Assembly: GCF_002968015.1 (NCBI RefSeq)
Contig: NZ_PUIP01000001.1
Span: 744,001-808,000, forward strand
DNA from: Massilia phosphatilytica
GTDB taxonomy: Bacteria > Pseudomonadota > Gammaproteobacteria > Burkholderiales > Burkholderiaceae_D
Length of the DNA stretch: 64,000 nt
Reading direction: 5' to 3'
The notes below the pieces were generated by a model. The model was not told the origin of the DNA, made no database searches, and saw nothing but the letters and a program-made list of their open reading frames with translations. The translations under genes and the position numbers were made by a program. Shown piece after piece: positions 17,503 to 26,282 of the stretch. Position 1 is the stretch's first letter. Each line of letters starts with the position of its first letter.

Positions 17503-18375
17503 ATGAGCGAACCGAAGCTGAAATCCGTGGTGTGCAGTTCGCCCGCCGGCCTGCACCGCATGGCATACAAGGAATGGGGCGACCCCGCCAACACGAACGT
17601 GCTCGTCTGCGTGCACGGGGTGACGCGCGTGGCGGACGATTTCGACGCGCTGGCGCGGGCCATGAGCGACCGCTACCGCGTCGTCTGTCCGGACGTCGTG
17701 GGCCGCGGCCGTTCCGGGCGGCTGCGCGACCCGGCGCTGTACGTCATCCCGCAATACGTTGCCGACATGGTGACCCTCGTCGCCCGCGTCACGGCCGGGG
17801 ATGAGGGCATCCACTGGTTCGGCACGTCGATGGGCGGCCTGATCGGCATCGCCCTCGCGTCGCTGCCGGGCAGCCCGATCCGCCGCATGGTGCTGAACGA
17901 CATCGGGCCCGTGCTGGACCCGGTGGCGCTGGGGCGCATCGGCGACTACATCGGTCAGGAGATCCGCTTTGCGACGTTCGAACAAGGGGCCGCGTACGTG
18001 CGGATGGTCTCGACGCCGTTCGGGCCGCACAGCGACGCCCAGTGGGACAAGCTGGCGCGCGACGTGCTCGTGCAGCAGCCGGACGGGCAATGGGCGCTGC
18101 ACTATGACCTCGGGCTCGCGCAGCCGTTCAAGGCCATGACGCCGGAGAAGGTGGCGCAGGACGAGGCGCAGCTGTGGGCGGCGTACGACGCGATCCGCTG
18201 CCCTACGCTGCTCGTGCGGGGTGAGCACTCCGACCTGCTGTCGCGCGCGACGGCGGAAGAGATGACGCGGCGCGGACCGCAACCGCGCCTGGTGGAGATC
18301 GCGGGCGTGGGGCATGCGCCCACGTTCCTGCAGCCGGAGCAGATCGCGATCGCACGGGAATTTTTGACCGGCTGA
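17503..18375 (+). CDS. Alpha/beta-fold hydrolase
   Basis: 290 residues. The fold is shown by VLVCVHGVTRVADDF (oxyanion region), the nucleophile elbow FGTSMGGLIG with serine near residue 109, an acid in LLVRGEHSDLL and the histidine in AGVGHAPTF. The ATG at 17503 is preferred over an upstream TTG. Substrate is not evident. Divergence from bdhA makes an esterase acting on hydroxyalkanoate oligomers or related esters possible, but this is only context. Confidence 0.85.
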   Translation: MSEPKLKSVVCSSPAGLHRMAYKEWGDPANTNVLVCVHGVTRVADDFDALARAMSDRYRVVCPDVVGRGRSGRLRDPALYVIPQYVADMVTLVARVTAGDEGIHWFGTSMGGLIGIALASLPGSPIRRMVLNDIGPVLDPVALGRIGDYIGQEIRFATFEQGAAYVRMVSTPFGPHSDAQWDKLARDVLVQQPDGQWALHYDLGLAQPFKAMTPEKVAQDEAQLWAAYDAIRCPTLLVRGEHSDLLSRATAEEMTRRGPQPRLVEIAGVGHAPTFLQPEQIAIAREFLTG

Positions 18376-18449
18376 ATCAAGCCGGAGGTGTTCGGCTCCA
18401 CGGCCGGGCGAAACGGCCGCAAGGCCTGGTTTTATTACTAGAGAAAAGC

Positions 18450-18800
18450 ATGGAAATCAAACGACTGCACGTAGGCAAACGACTGTCCGAAGTCGCCATC
18501 CACAACGGTACGGTGTACCTGGCCGGCCAGGTCGCCAGCGACACGACGCAGGACATCCTCGGCCAGACGCGCGAAGTGCTGGGTCACATCGACCGCCTGC
18601 TGGCGGAAGCGGGCAGCGACAAGAGCCGCATCATCTCGACCCAGATCTACATCACCGATATGGCCAACTTCCCGGCCATGAACACCGTGTGGGAAGCGTG
18701 GGTCGTGCCGGGCCAGACGCCGCCGCGCGCCACCGTCGAAGCCAAGCTGGCCGATCCGGCCGGCCTGGTCGAAATCGTCGTCGTGGCCGCCCAGGCGTAA
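18450..18800 (+). CDS. RidA (YjgF/YER057c/UK114) family protein
   Basis: 116 residues. GTVYLAGQVASDTTQDILGQ and the later GQTPPRATVEAKLADP are typical of the RidA/Rid family, trimeric enzymes that hydrolyse reactive enamine/imine intermediates from amino acid metabolism. It differs from canonical RidA in spacing and may belong to one of the Rid subfamilies of unproven activity. relA starts 9 bases after its stop, so the pair is likely one transcript. Confidence 0.88.
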   Translation: MEIKRLHVGKRLSEVAIHNGTVYLAGQVASDTTQDILGQTREVLGHIDRLLAEAGSDKSRIISTQIYITDMANFPAMNTVWEAWVVPGQTPPRATVEAKLADPAGLVEIVVVAAQA

Positions 18801-18809
18801 GCACACGCG

Positions 18810-21050
18810 ATGGTATCGATTGTCGCGCTCGGCGACGCCTCCACCCAGCTGGTCCACGGCCTCGGCCCCGACGACTGCGCGCGCGTAACAGGCGCGCTCG
18901 ATTTCGCGGCCGAGCGTTATGTCGAACGCACGGCCGGCACCGGCCAGAGCGCGTTCGAGTTCTCGCTGGGGGTGGCCGGCACGCTCGCGCTGTTGCGCAG
19001 CGATGCCGAAACCCGCATCGCCGGCTTGCTGTTCGAGCTGGCGATCGTGGACCCGGGCGTGGCCGAGGCGCTCGAGGAGCGCTTCGGCAAGGAAGTGGCG
19101 GACATGGTGCGCGGCGTGCACCAGCTGATCCGCCTGCGCGACCTGACGGCGGCCCAGGCCCCCGTCGGGCGCGGCAAGAATGCGGCCCAGGAGGCCATGG
19201 CGCAGGTCGAAACCCTGCGCAAGATGCTGCTGGCGATGGCCAGCGACATGCGCGTCGTGCTGATCCGCCTCGCGTCGTGCGTGACCACGTTGCGCTTCTT
19301 CGCGGAGCAGAAGCGCTTCGACGACGTCACGCGCAACTACGGCCGCGAAGTGCTGGACCTGTACGCGCCCCTTGCCAACCGGCTCGGCATCTTCCAGTTG
19401 AAATGGGAGCTGGAAGACCTGTCGTTCCGGATGATGGAGCCGGACACCTACAAACGCATCGCCAAGATGCTCGAAGAGAAGCGCATGCTGCGCGAGAGCT
19501 TCGTGGCGTCGTCGATCGAGCGCCTGCAGAAGGAACTTGCCGCGGCCGGCATCAAGGCCGAGGTCTTCGGCCGGCCGAAGCACATCTACAGCATCTGGAA
19601 GAAGATGCGCGGCAAGGAGCTCGATTTCTCCGAGCTGTACGACGTGCGCGCGTTCCGCGTGATCGTCGACGACATCAAGACCTGCTACACGGTGCTGGGC
19701 GTCGTCCACAACATCTGGACACCGATCCCGAAGGAATTCGACGACTACATCTCGCGCCCCAAGGCGAACGGCTACCAGTCGCTGCACACGGTCGTCACGG
19801 CGGAGGACGGGCGCCCGCTGGAAGTGCAGATCCGCACGCAGGAGATGCACAACTTCGCCGAGTACGGCGTCGCCGCGCACTGGCGCTACAAGGAAGAAGG
19901 CGGCTCGAATTTCAAGAGCCAGGAATACGACGAGAAGATCGCGTGGCTGCGCCAGCTGCTGGCCTGGAAGACGGAGGTCGCGAGCGCCGTCACGGGCCAG
20001 GAAGAGCTGCAGCGCGAATGGGTCGAGAAGCTGAAATCGACGACCCTGGACGACCGCATCTTCGTGCTGACGCCGCAGGCGCGCGTGCTCGAGCTGCCGG
20101 TCGGCGCGACGCCGATCGACTTCGCCTACCACTTGCACAGCGAGGTGGGCAACCGTTGCCGCGGCGCCAAGGTCGACAACGTGATGGTGCCGCTGAACAC
20201 GCCGCTGAAGAACGGCCAGACGTGCGAGATCATCACGGCCAAGGGGCCGGCCGGCAGCCAGGGCCCGTCGCGGGACTGGCTCAGCCCCGGCTACACGGTC
20301 TCGAGCCGCACGCGCTCGAAGATCCGCGCCTGGTTCCACGCGCTGGAACTGGCGGAGACGCTGGCCCACGGCCGCGCACTCGTCGAGAAATCGCTGCAGC
20401 GCGAAGGCAAGACCGCGGTCAACCTGGACACGCTCGCGCACAAGCTGGGGTTCGCGAAGGTGGATGACCTGTTCATCGCCGTCGGCAAGGAAAAATTCAG
20501 CCTGCGCCACGTGGAGGCCGCGCTGCACGACGCGGCGCCGGCGGCGCCGCTGCCCGACGAAGCCGTCGTCAACAAGAGTCGCGCGTCGAGCGTGGAGCAG
20601 GGCGCCAAGTCGGGCGTGCTGGTCGTCGGCACGGAAGGCCTGATGACGCAGCTGGCGCGCTGCTGCAAGCCGGCGCCGCCGGACCCGATCGTGGGCTTCG
20701 TCACGCGCGGCAAGGGTGTGTCGATCCACCGCGCCAGCTGCAAGAACTTCGCCGAGATGGCGGCCCGCAACCCGGAACGCGTGCTCGAGACGGAATGGGG
20801 CACGACGGGCCTGGAGACGGTGTTCCCGGTCGATATCTTCATCCTCGCGAGCGACCGCCAGGGCCTGCTGCGCGACATCTCGGAAGTGCTGGCCATCTCG
20901 AAGATCAACGTGATCGGCGTGAACACGCAGAGCAGCAAGGGCACCGCGAAGATGGTGTTCACGGCGGAGATCGGCTCGACCGGGCAGTTGCAGAAGGCGC
21001 TGGCGGCGATCGCGGAAGTGAAGGGTGTGCAGCAAGCCCGGAGGACGTAG
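18810..21050 (+). CDS. relA: GTP pyrophosphokinase RelA ((p)ppGpp synthetase)
   Basis: 746 residues in RelA/SpoT order: degenerate HD hydrolase domain (~35-190), synthetase domain (~230-370; YDVRAFRVIVDD, PKANGYQSLHTVV), TGS (~410-470), helical/zinc-finger region with LARCCKPAPPDPIVGFVTRG (~615) and C-terminal ACT (~665-746). The hydrolase HDxxED signature is replaced by LLFELAIVDP near residue 75, so it should make but not degrade (p)ppGpp, as in RelA rather than SpoT. It acts on ribosomes stalled by uncharged tRNA in the cytoplasm. The following permease gene begins one base after the stop. Confidence 0.94.
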   Translation: MVSIVALGDASTQLVHGLGPDDCARVTGALDFAAERYVERTAGTGQSAFEFSLGVAGTLALLRSDAETRIAGLLFELAIVDPGVAEALEERFGKEVADMVRGVHQLIRLRDLTAAQAPVGRGKNAAQEAMAQVETLRKMLLAMASDMRVVLIRLASCVTTLRFFAEQKRFDDVTRNYGREVLDLYAPLANRLGIFQLKWELEDLSFRMMEPDTYKRIAKMLEEKRMLRESFVASSIERLQKELAAAGIKAEVFGRPKHIYSIWKKMRGKELDFSELYDVRAFRVIVDDIKTCYTVLGVVHNIWTPIPKEFDDYISRPKANGYQSLHTVVTAEDGRPLEVQIRTQEMHNFAEYGVAAHWRYKEEGGSNFKSQEYDEKIAWLRQLLAWKTEVASAVTGQEELQREWVEKLKSTTLDDRIFVLTPQARVLELPVGATPIDFAYHLHSEVGNRCRGAKVDNVMVPLNTPLKNGQTCEIITAKGPAGSQGPSRDWLSPGYTVSSRTRSKIRAWFHALELAETLAHGRALVEKSLQREGKTAVNLDTLAHKLGFAKVDDLFIAVGKEKFSLRHVEAALHDAAPAAPLPDEAVVNKSRASSVEQGAKSGVLVVGTEGLMTQLARCCKPAPPDPIVGFVTRGKGVSIHRASCKNFAEMAARNPERVLETEWGTTGLETVFPVDIFILASDRQGLLRDISEVLAISKINVIGVNTQSSKGTAKMVFTAEIGSTGQLQKALAAIAEVKGVQQARRT

Positions 21051-21051
21051 G

Positions 21052-21858
21052 GTGCCGATCACCTCCCTCCTGTACGTCAAACCGCGCCTGTGGGGCGTCA
21101 TGGCCGCGCGCTACGCCGCCAGCTGGTGGGCCATGCTGCACCTGGGCGCCGTGGCGCTCGTGATGGCGCTGACGCCGTCCACGTACCACCGCGCCAACCG
21201 CCTCGCCACGTCGCGCTACATCCATGCGAGCACGTGGCAGGTGCTGCCCTGGTTCACCGTGCTGACGGCCCTCGTCAGCCTCGTCATCATCCGTATCGTG
21301 CTCGTCACGGCGCAGAGCTATGGCCTGTCGCGCTATGCGCTGGAGATGGTCGTGCGCGTGCTCGTGCTGGAGCTGCTGCCGCTGTCGGCCGCGATGTTCG
21401 CCGCGCTGCGCGCCGGCATGGCGTTCGATGCGAGCGCGATGGGCCTCGCGCGCAGCGGCGTGCCGGCCGGCGAAGCCACCGCCGAGACGCTGCGCCGCCT
21501 GCGCCGCGACCTGGTCCCGCAGGTGATCGCCAACGCGTTTTCCGTGCTGAGCCTCGCGATGGTCAGCAGTGTCATCGTACTCGTGCTCGCGTACCTGAAC
21601 GTGTACGGCCTGTCGCCGTGGGGCCTGCCGGACTACACGCGCACGGTGGGCCGCGTGTTCGACCCGACGGTGACCCTCGGCTTCGTGTTCAAGACTGTGC
21701 TGTTCGGGCTCGCGGTGGCCGTGATCCCGAGCGCCGCCATCCTGGACCTGTTGCGCCGCCCGCGTCGCCTGCGCACCAACGTGCAGCCGGGCGCGCTGCG
21801 GCTGCTGTTCGTGCTGCTGCTGATCGAGGCCAGTTCGCTGGCCGTCAAATACATCTAA
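21052..21858 (+). CDS. MlaE-like ABC transporter permease
   Basis: 268 residues from a GTG at 21052, preceded by CGGAGGA and only one base after the relA stop. Five or six hydrophobic segments are visible. LELLPLSAAMFAALRAG followed by the ASAMG stretch resembles the conserved MlaE cytoplasmic-loop region, but it is divergent from canonical MlaE. With the downstream MCE protein it looks like the membrane core of a phospholipid-type transporter between inner and outer membranes. No ATPase (MlaF-like) is encoded next to it, so the pair must borrow one or work differently. Confidence 0.78.
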   Translation: MPITSLLYVKPRLWGVMAARYAASWWAMLHLGAVALVMALTPSTYHRANRLATSRYIHASTWQVLPWFTVLTALVSLVIIRIVLVTAQSYGLSRYALEMVVRVLVLELLPLSAAMFAALRAGMAFDASAMGLARSGVPAGEATAETLRRLRRDLVPQVIANAFSVLSLAMVSSVIVLVLAYLNVYGLSPWGLPDYTRTVGRVFDPTVTLGFVFKTVLFGLAVAVIPSAAILDLLRRPRRLRTNVQPGALRLLFVLLLIEASSLAVKYI

Positions 21859-21862
21859 AAAA

Positions 21863-22798
21863 ATGATCGACAAAGACACCTCCCCCGACGAACCGAAACA
21901 CGTGGAAGCGAAGGCGCTGTTCCTGCTCGTCCTGATCGGCGCGCTGATCGTTGCCTTCTTCCTGTACGTGATGTACGCCCGCGGCGTGTTCGAGAAGACG
22001 CAGGAACTGGTGCTCGTGGCCGACGACTCGTCGGGCGTGATCCCGGGCATGGACATGACCTTCGCCGGCTTTCCCATCGGGCGCGTGCGCCAGGTGGAGC
22101 TGGGCAAGGACGGCAAGGTGAACATCCTCGTCGACATCGCGCAGAACGATGCGAAATGGCTGCGCACGACCAGCGTGTTCACGCTCGAGAGCAGCGTCGT
22201 CGGCGAGACCCGGTTGCGCGCGTACAGCGGCGTGCTGACGGATCCACCGCTGCCGGACCACGCCCAGCGTCCCGTGCTGCGGGGCGACGCGGCGGCCGAG
22301 ATCCCGCGCCTGCTGGCGACGGCGCGCACCCTGCTGGAAAACCTCGAGACCATGACGCGCGCCGATTCCCACATCGGCAACACGCTGGCCAACGTGGACG
22401 CGCTCTCCGGCCGCCTGTCCGGCCGCTACGGCATGCTGGGCACGGCGCTGGGCGGCGACGCCGAGGCGGAAAAGCTGCTGCAGACCTTGCACCGCGTCGA
22501 CACGCTGCTCGCGAAGACCGACCAGCGCGTGTTCGGCAAGAAGGGCGTGATGGACGATGCGCAGAGTGCGATCCGCGAATTGAACGGCCTGCTGGCCGAC
22601 GCGCGCGGCACCCTGCAGAAGGCCGACGGCGTGCTGGCCGAGGCACAGGCCGTCGCGAAGAACGCGCACGCCGCCACCGACGACCTTGGCCGGCTGCGCG
22701 GCGAGGTCGATGCGAGCCTGCGCAAGGTGAACCGGCTCGTCGACGAGATCAACCGCAAATGGCCGTTCAAGCACGACACGGAGATCAAGCTGCCATGA
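21863..22798 (+). CDS. MlaD-like MCE-domain protein
   Basis: 311 residues. One N-terminal membrane anchor (~18-41; LFLLVLIGALIVAFFLYVMY) is followed by an MCE/MlaD domain (~48-130; the GMDMTFAGFPIGRVRQVEL segment is diagnostic) and a long helical tail (~145-300) rich in alanine, leucine and charged residues. It should sit in the periplasm as a lipid-shuttling ring subunit. It begins 4 bases after the permease stop, and its own stop overlaps the start of the lipoprotein gene (ATGA), so all three are coupled. Confidence 0.88.
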   Translation: MIDKDTSPDEPKHVEAKALFLLVLIGALIVAFFLYVMYARGVFEKTQELVLVADDSSGVIPGMDMTFAGFPIGRVRQVELGKDGKVNILVDIAQNDAKWLRTTSVFTLESSVVGETRLRAYSGVLTDPPLPDHAQRPVLRGDAAAEIPRLLATARTLLENLETMTRADSHIGNTLANVDALSGRLSGRYGMLGTALGGDAEAEKLLQTLHRVDTLLAKTDQRVFGKKGVMDDAQSAIRELNGLLADARGTLQKADGVLAEAQAVAKNAHAATDDLGRLRGEVDASLRKVNRLVDEINRKWPFKHDTEIKLP

Positions 22799-23427
22799 TG
22801 ACCCGAACCCTCGTTGCCGCCGCGCTCATCGTCTTGTCCGGCTGCGCCAGCAAGCCGCAGCCGCCCGCGTGGGAAGGCGACGCGAAGAGTTCCCTGGACG
22901 GTTACACGGACGATTTCCTGCGCGGCGATTCGGCCGCCGCCGACGCCGAGTTCGCGCGCGCCCGGCGCGCGAGCGCCAGCACGGGGCGGTTCGACGTCGT
23001 CGCCCAGGCGGAGCTGGTGCGCTGCGGCGTGAAGGCGGCGGCGCTCGACTACGAGTGCCCCGGTTTCGCGGCGGTCGCCAACGACGCGACCCCGGCCCAG
23101 CGTGCGTACGCCGCCTACCTGGACGGCCGCTGGCAGGGCCTGGACGCGAATCTGCTGCCGGAGCAGCACCGCGCCGTCGTCACGAGCGGCGCGCTGGCCG
23201 GTGTCGCCGATCCGCTGTCCCGGCTCGTCGCGGCCGGGGCGCTGCTGAAGGCGGGCCGCATCACGCCGGCCGACATCGTGGCTGCCGTCGACACGGCATC
23301 CAGCCAGGGCTGGCGCCGGCCGCTGCTGGCGTGGCTTGGCGTGCAGGAACAGCGTGCCCGCGCGGCGGGCGACGCCGCCGCGGTGGAGCGCATCCGCCGC
23401 CGCATCGAGCTGGCGACGAAGGGCTGA
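22795..23427 (+). CDS. Lipoprotein of the MlaE/MlaD-like operon
   Basis: 210 residues from overlapping ATG ATG codons at 22795/22798. The signal ends in a lipobox LSGC, so the mature protein starts at cysteine 17-18 and is lipid-anchored, probably to the outer membrane. The rest is alanine-rich and helical, possibly TPR-like, with cysteines in VRCGVK and DYECPG that may pair. No family is recognised. Its position suggests it is the outer-membrane partner of the lipid transport proteins, but unlike MlaA or MlaC it has no known motif. It converges directly on the next gene. Confidence 0.78.
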   Translation: MMTRTLVAAALIVLSGCASKPQPPAWEGDAKSSLDGYTDDFLRGDSAAADAEFARARRASASTGRFDVVAQAELVRCGVKAAALDYECPGFAAVANDATPAQRAYAAYLDGRWQGLDANLLPEQHRAVVTSGALAGVADPLSRLVAAGALLKAGRITPADIVAAVDTASSQGWRRPLLAWLGVQEQRARAAGDAAAVERIRRRIELATKG

Positions 23428-23859
23428 TTATTTGACGCGGACGACGCGCGCGCTGCTGTTGTTCGCTTCCAGTTGCAGGTAATAGGCGCCGAGCGCGCCC
23501 CGTTCGATGCGCACGGCCGGATCGGCGAGGTCCGGCAGGACGGCGTCCACGTCATCCACCACGCGCCATACCTGGCCGTTGGCGAGCGTGAGCTGCGTGC
23601 CGTAGCGCCAGCCGTCGAGGTGGCCGCGCACGGTGCTGCGGATCGCGCCCGGCTCGTCGTCGACCTTTTTCTCCAGCCGTTTCATGCCGAAGCGCTGCTC
23701 GGCCGACGGCGCGGGGCCGGTCGCCGCCACCGGCATCGCCTCGTAGCAGGCAAATCGGGCAGCGGGGTCGGACAAGGCGCGGCAGCGCAGCACGACGGCG
23801 TCGTCGACGGCGCAGGCGGCGCCGGATGCGAACAGCAGGAGGAGAGGAAGCTTTTTCAT
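23428..23859 (-). CDS. Small exported protein, function unknown
   Basis: 143 residues with a signal peptide (MKKLPLLLLFASGAACA). After the signal, LRCRALSDPAARFACYEAMP has two cysteines spaced as in several small periplasmic proteins where they form a disulfide. A later region reads like a small beta barrel. No enzyme motif was found and no function is assigned. Its stop codon is directly adjacent to the stop of the convergent lipoprotein gene. Confidence 0.72.
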   Translation of the reverse strand: MKKLPLLLLFASGAACAVDDAVVLRCRALSDPAARFACYEAMPVAATGPAPSAEQRFGMKRLEKKVDDEPGAIRSTVRGHLDGWRYGTQLTLANGQVWRVVDDVDAVLPDLADPAVRIERGALGAYYLQLEANNSSARVVRVK

Positions 23860-23872
23860 GCTTCCATTATAG

Positions 23873-24862
23873 CTACGCGCTGGTCGCGGGCGCCGCTTCC
23901 AGGTGGGGGCGGGCGGGCCGCAGCGCGGGCGGCAACTGGTTGTGGATCCGCACGGCCGCGCGCGCCGCCTGGCCCGCCGCCACCGCGATCTGGTTCAGGC
24001 CCACGACGACGTCGCCGATCGCGTACAGGCCGGGCACCGTCGTTTCCTGGTGGTCGCCCACGACGATCTCGTCGCACTGCGCCGTGCGCGCGCCCAGCTT
24101 CGCGGCGAGGCCGGACCTCGCATTCTCGCCCAGCATCGGATAGAACACGTCGGCCTCATGGTCGCGTCCATCCTCCGTGTGCAGCACGGGTTTCATCGAC
24201 GCGTCCAGCGTGACCGACAGCAGCGGCGAATCGATGACGCGCACGCCGGCCGCGTCGAGGCGGCAGCGGTCCTCGGTACTCAGCATCGACGGCGAGCCCC
24301 GTTCGAACAGGGTGACGTCCGCGCTGAACGTGCGCATGAACAGCGCATGGCCGACGGGATTCACTTCGGACGTCGCGACGGCGATGCGCTTGTCGATCAC
24401 GTCGAAGCCGTCGCACACGGGGCACAGGCGCACGGATCCGAATGCGACGGCCTCGCGCCAGTTCTCGATGGGCAGGCCCGCGTCCGCGACACCCGTCGCG
24501 AGCAGCGCCGTGTGGGCACGGACCTGCACGACGTCATCGCTGCCTTCCGGCGCGTAGTCGCCGACGAACAGGCCGTCCTCGATGCGCAGGTCGACGATCT
24601 CGCCCGGCATCACGCTGCCGCCGTAGCGCTGCAGTTGCGATGCGAGGTTGCCCAGCAGGATGTGGCCGGGCACGCCTTCGGGAAAGCCGGGGTAGTTGTG
24701 CGAGACGGGGATCAGGCGCAGCCGGCTGTTGCCCTTGTCGACGAGGGCGACGTTGCGCGTGAAGCGGCGCAGGTAGATGGCGGCGGTGAGGCCGCCCGGA
24801 CCTCCGCCCACGATGAGCGTGTCGTACACGTGCGCGGTGGCGAGTTCGGATGATGTCGGCAT
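23873..24862 (-). CDS. Thioredoxin-reductase-like FAD/NAD(P) oxidoreductase
   Basis: 329 residues. [16 protein letters not shown] (~18-34) binds [13 protein letters not shown] (~145) is the redox CxxC of the thioredoxin reductase family, and [20 protein letters not shown] near the end closes the FAD site. The usual CATCDG is CPVCDG here, and the NADPH motif is unusual: the GxGxxA pattern is replaced near [16 protein letters not shown], so coenzyme use is uncertain. It may reduce a dedicated small thioredoxin or act as a disulfide/ferredoxin reductase. It stands alone, pointing away from the CDF gene start. Confidence 0.85.
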   Translation of the reverse strand: MPTSSELATAHVYDTLIVGGGPGGLTAAIYLRRFTRNVALVDKGNSRLRLIPVSHNYPGFPEGVPGHILLGNLASQLQRYGGSVMPGEIVDLRIEDGLFVGDYAPEGSDDVVQVRAHTALLATGVADAGLPIENWREAVAFGSVRLCPVCDGFDVIDKRIAVATSEVNPVGHALFMRTFSADVTLFERGSPSMLSTEDRCRLDAAGVRVIDSPLLSVTLDASMKPVLHTEDGRDHEADVFYPMLGENARSGLAAKLGARTAQCDEIVVGDHQETTVPGLYAIGDVVVGLNQIAVAAGQAARAAVRIHNQLPPALRPARPHLEAAPATSA

Positions 24863-24932
24863 GTGCCGATTATCCGCAGGGTGCGTGCGGCTGGGCTATC
24901 GGCGTGCGTCCCGAGGCCGGGTCGGAACCGGC

Positions 24933-25859
24933 TTACAGAGCGTCAGATTGCTGGACAGGTTCGGGCTGCAGCGTGACGTGGTCGATGCCGTGTTTGTCGA
25001 GCAGCATGATCTTGACTGCGCGCAGCACGTCGGGCCAGGCATTCAGGTCGTCGATTTCCAGATGGCCGATCAGCGCGGGCTCGCCCGGCGACATGTCCCA
25101 CACGTGCAGGTCGTGCACGGAGCGCACGCCGGCGATCGCGGCCAGGTCGGCGCCAATCTTGAGGTAGTCGATCTGGTGCGGCACGCCCTCCATCAGGAAG
25201 TGATAGGACTCGCGCAGCACGCTGACCGTCGACTTGAGGATCAGCAGCGACACGAAGATCGACAGGATCGGGTCGATGCGGACCCAGCCGGTGAAATGGA
25301 TGATGGCGCCCGCGGCGATGGCGGCGATGGAGCCGAGCAGGTCGCCCAGCACGTTGACGAGGGCGGCGCGCGTGTTGATGCTCTGCTCGTCGCGCGACAG
25401 CACCCACGCGACGGTGATATTGATGCAGGCGCCGATGGCCGCGACGATCAGCACGGTCTTGCCGCCCACGTGTTCCGGATGCGCGAGGCGCTGGGCCGCT
25501 TCATAGACGATCCAGCCGACGAGCAGCAGCATGGCGAGACTGTTGACGAACGCCGCGAGCGCCTCGGCGCGCACGAAGCCGAAGGAATGGCGCGCGGACG
25601 GCGGCCGCCGCGCGATCAGCTGGGCCAGCAGGGCGAGGCCAAGGGCGGCGGCGTCGGTGACCATGTGGCCGGCGTCCGAGATCAGCGCGAGCGAATTCGA
25701 CAGGAAGCCGCTGACGACCTCCACCAGTGCATACAGCAGGGTCAGCCCGAGTGCGATGGCCATCGCCCACTGGCTGCGGCCTTCGATCGTGTGGGCGTGG
25801 CGGGCGTCGCCGTCGAGGTGGGCGTGGAGGTGGGCGGAGGAGCCGGCTTGGTCGGACAT
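24933..25859 (-). CDS. Cation diffusion facilitator metal exporter (CzcD/ZitB-like)
   Basis: 308 residues from the ATG at 25859 (a TTG four codons earlier is possible). A histidine-rich N-terminus ([14 protein letters not shown]) is typical of zinc exporters. Six membrane segments follow, with the metal-site pattern [13 protein letters not shown] (HxxxD) in segment 2 and NVLGDLLGS in segment 5, then a cytoplasmic C-terminal domain with [12 protein letters not shown]. It should exchange Zn2+, Co2+ or Cd2+ for protons at the inner membrane. No metal regulator is adjacent. Confidence 0.93.
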   Translation of the reverse strand: MSDQAGSSAHLHAHLDGDARHAHTIEGRSQWAMAIALGLTLLYALVEVVSGFLSNSLALISDAGHMVTDAAALGLALLAQLIARRPPSARHSFGFVRAEALAAFVNSLAMLLLVGWIVYEAAQRLAHPEHVGGKTVLIVAAIGACINITVAWVLSRDEQSINTRAALVNVLGDLLGSIAAIAAGAIIHFTGWVRIDPILSIFVSLLILKSTVSVLRESYHFLMEGVPHQIDYLKIGADLAAIAGVRSVHDLHVWDMSPGEPALIGHLEIDDLNAWPDVLRAVKIMLLDKHGIDHVTLQPEPVQQSDAL

Positions 25860-25904
25860 GAACGTGGGCAATGTGGAGACAGGCGGGCAGTATACCGGGT
25901 GTCC

Positions 25905-25933
25905 TTGCAGGATGGGTGCTATCCCCTTATAAT
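25905..25933 (+). promoter_or_regulatory. Consensus sigma-70 promoter of tRNA-Val
   Basis: TTGCAG at 25905-25910 and a perfect TATAAT at 25928-25933 are separated by 17 bases. The tRNA begins 11 bases past the -10. It is one of the strongest promoters by sequence in the window, fitting a stable RNA gene. Confidence 0.88.
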
Positions 25934-25943
25934 GGCGGCATAC

Positions 25944-26020
25944 GGGCGGTTAGTTCAGCTGGTTAGAATACTTGGTCGACATCCAAGGGGTCGCAGATTC
26001 GAATTCTGCACCGCCCACCA
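25944..26020 (+). tRNA. tRNA-Val (anticodon GAC) with encoded CCA
   Basis: The 77 bases fold as a cloverleaf: acceptor GGGCGGT/ACCGCCC, D stem GTTC/GAAT, anticodon stem CTTGG/CCAAG, T arm GCAGA-TTCGAAT-TCTGC, discriminator A and an encoded CCA. The anticodon loop is TCGACAT, giving GAC (valine). Position 33 is C rather than the near-universal U; see findings. Confidence 0.94.
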
Positions 26021-26030
26021 GAACACCAAA

Positions 26031-26157
26031 GACAAGTGCGGGGAACTACGGTTTTCCGCTCTTGTCGTCAGTAAGAGCGAGAAAGGCACGATTGGTTATG
26101 ACACCGCGAACTACAACGACGTTGTGGGGGAATCGCTAGACGCGGTAGGGTGTCATA
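26031..26157 (+). ncRNA. Candidate structured RNA between tRNA-Val and thrS
   Basis: This gene-free stretch holds strong dyads: an arm at 26031-26041 pairing with 26056-26066 (10 of 11), and an arm at 26097-26108 pairing with 26152-26157 plus 26141-26146 (12 pairs with a 5-base bulge), enclosing a perfect ACAAC-GAC-GTTGT hairpin. An intrinsic terminator follows at 26192. It could be a tRNA trailer, a small RNA or a thrS leader element. No known family is recognised, and no open frame of note is present. Confidence 0.45.
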
Positions 26158-26191
26158 TTGTCTTTCGCAGCAACTCGACGACACTGAAAGA

Positions 26192-26216
26192 AACGCGCCT
26201 GGTGCGCGTTTTTTTT
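26192..26216 (+). terminator. Intrinsic terminator upstream of thrS
   Basis: ACGCGC, a 5-base loop, GCGCGT, then a run of eight T. It should end the tRNA-Val/structured-RNA transcript 66 bases before thrS. If thrS is transcribed from the tRNA promoter, it could act as an attenuator. Confidence 0.85.
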
Positions 26217-26282
26217 CGTCCATCGAATTCATTTTTCAGTCTCATCAATCGCAACGGGCGCATGGCGCCGATGGAGCTCACA

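Noticed and set aside
18438..21101. 887-codon antisense frame over relA
   Set aside because: Arg/His/Asp-rich composition typical of antisense frames in high-GC DNA; relA on the other strand is complete and conserved.
25944..26020. Reading the tRNA as tRNA-Asp because its arms resemble tRNA-Asp
   Set aside because: The seven-base loop bounded by the perfect CTTGG/CCAAG stem gives anticodon GAC, which is valine.
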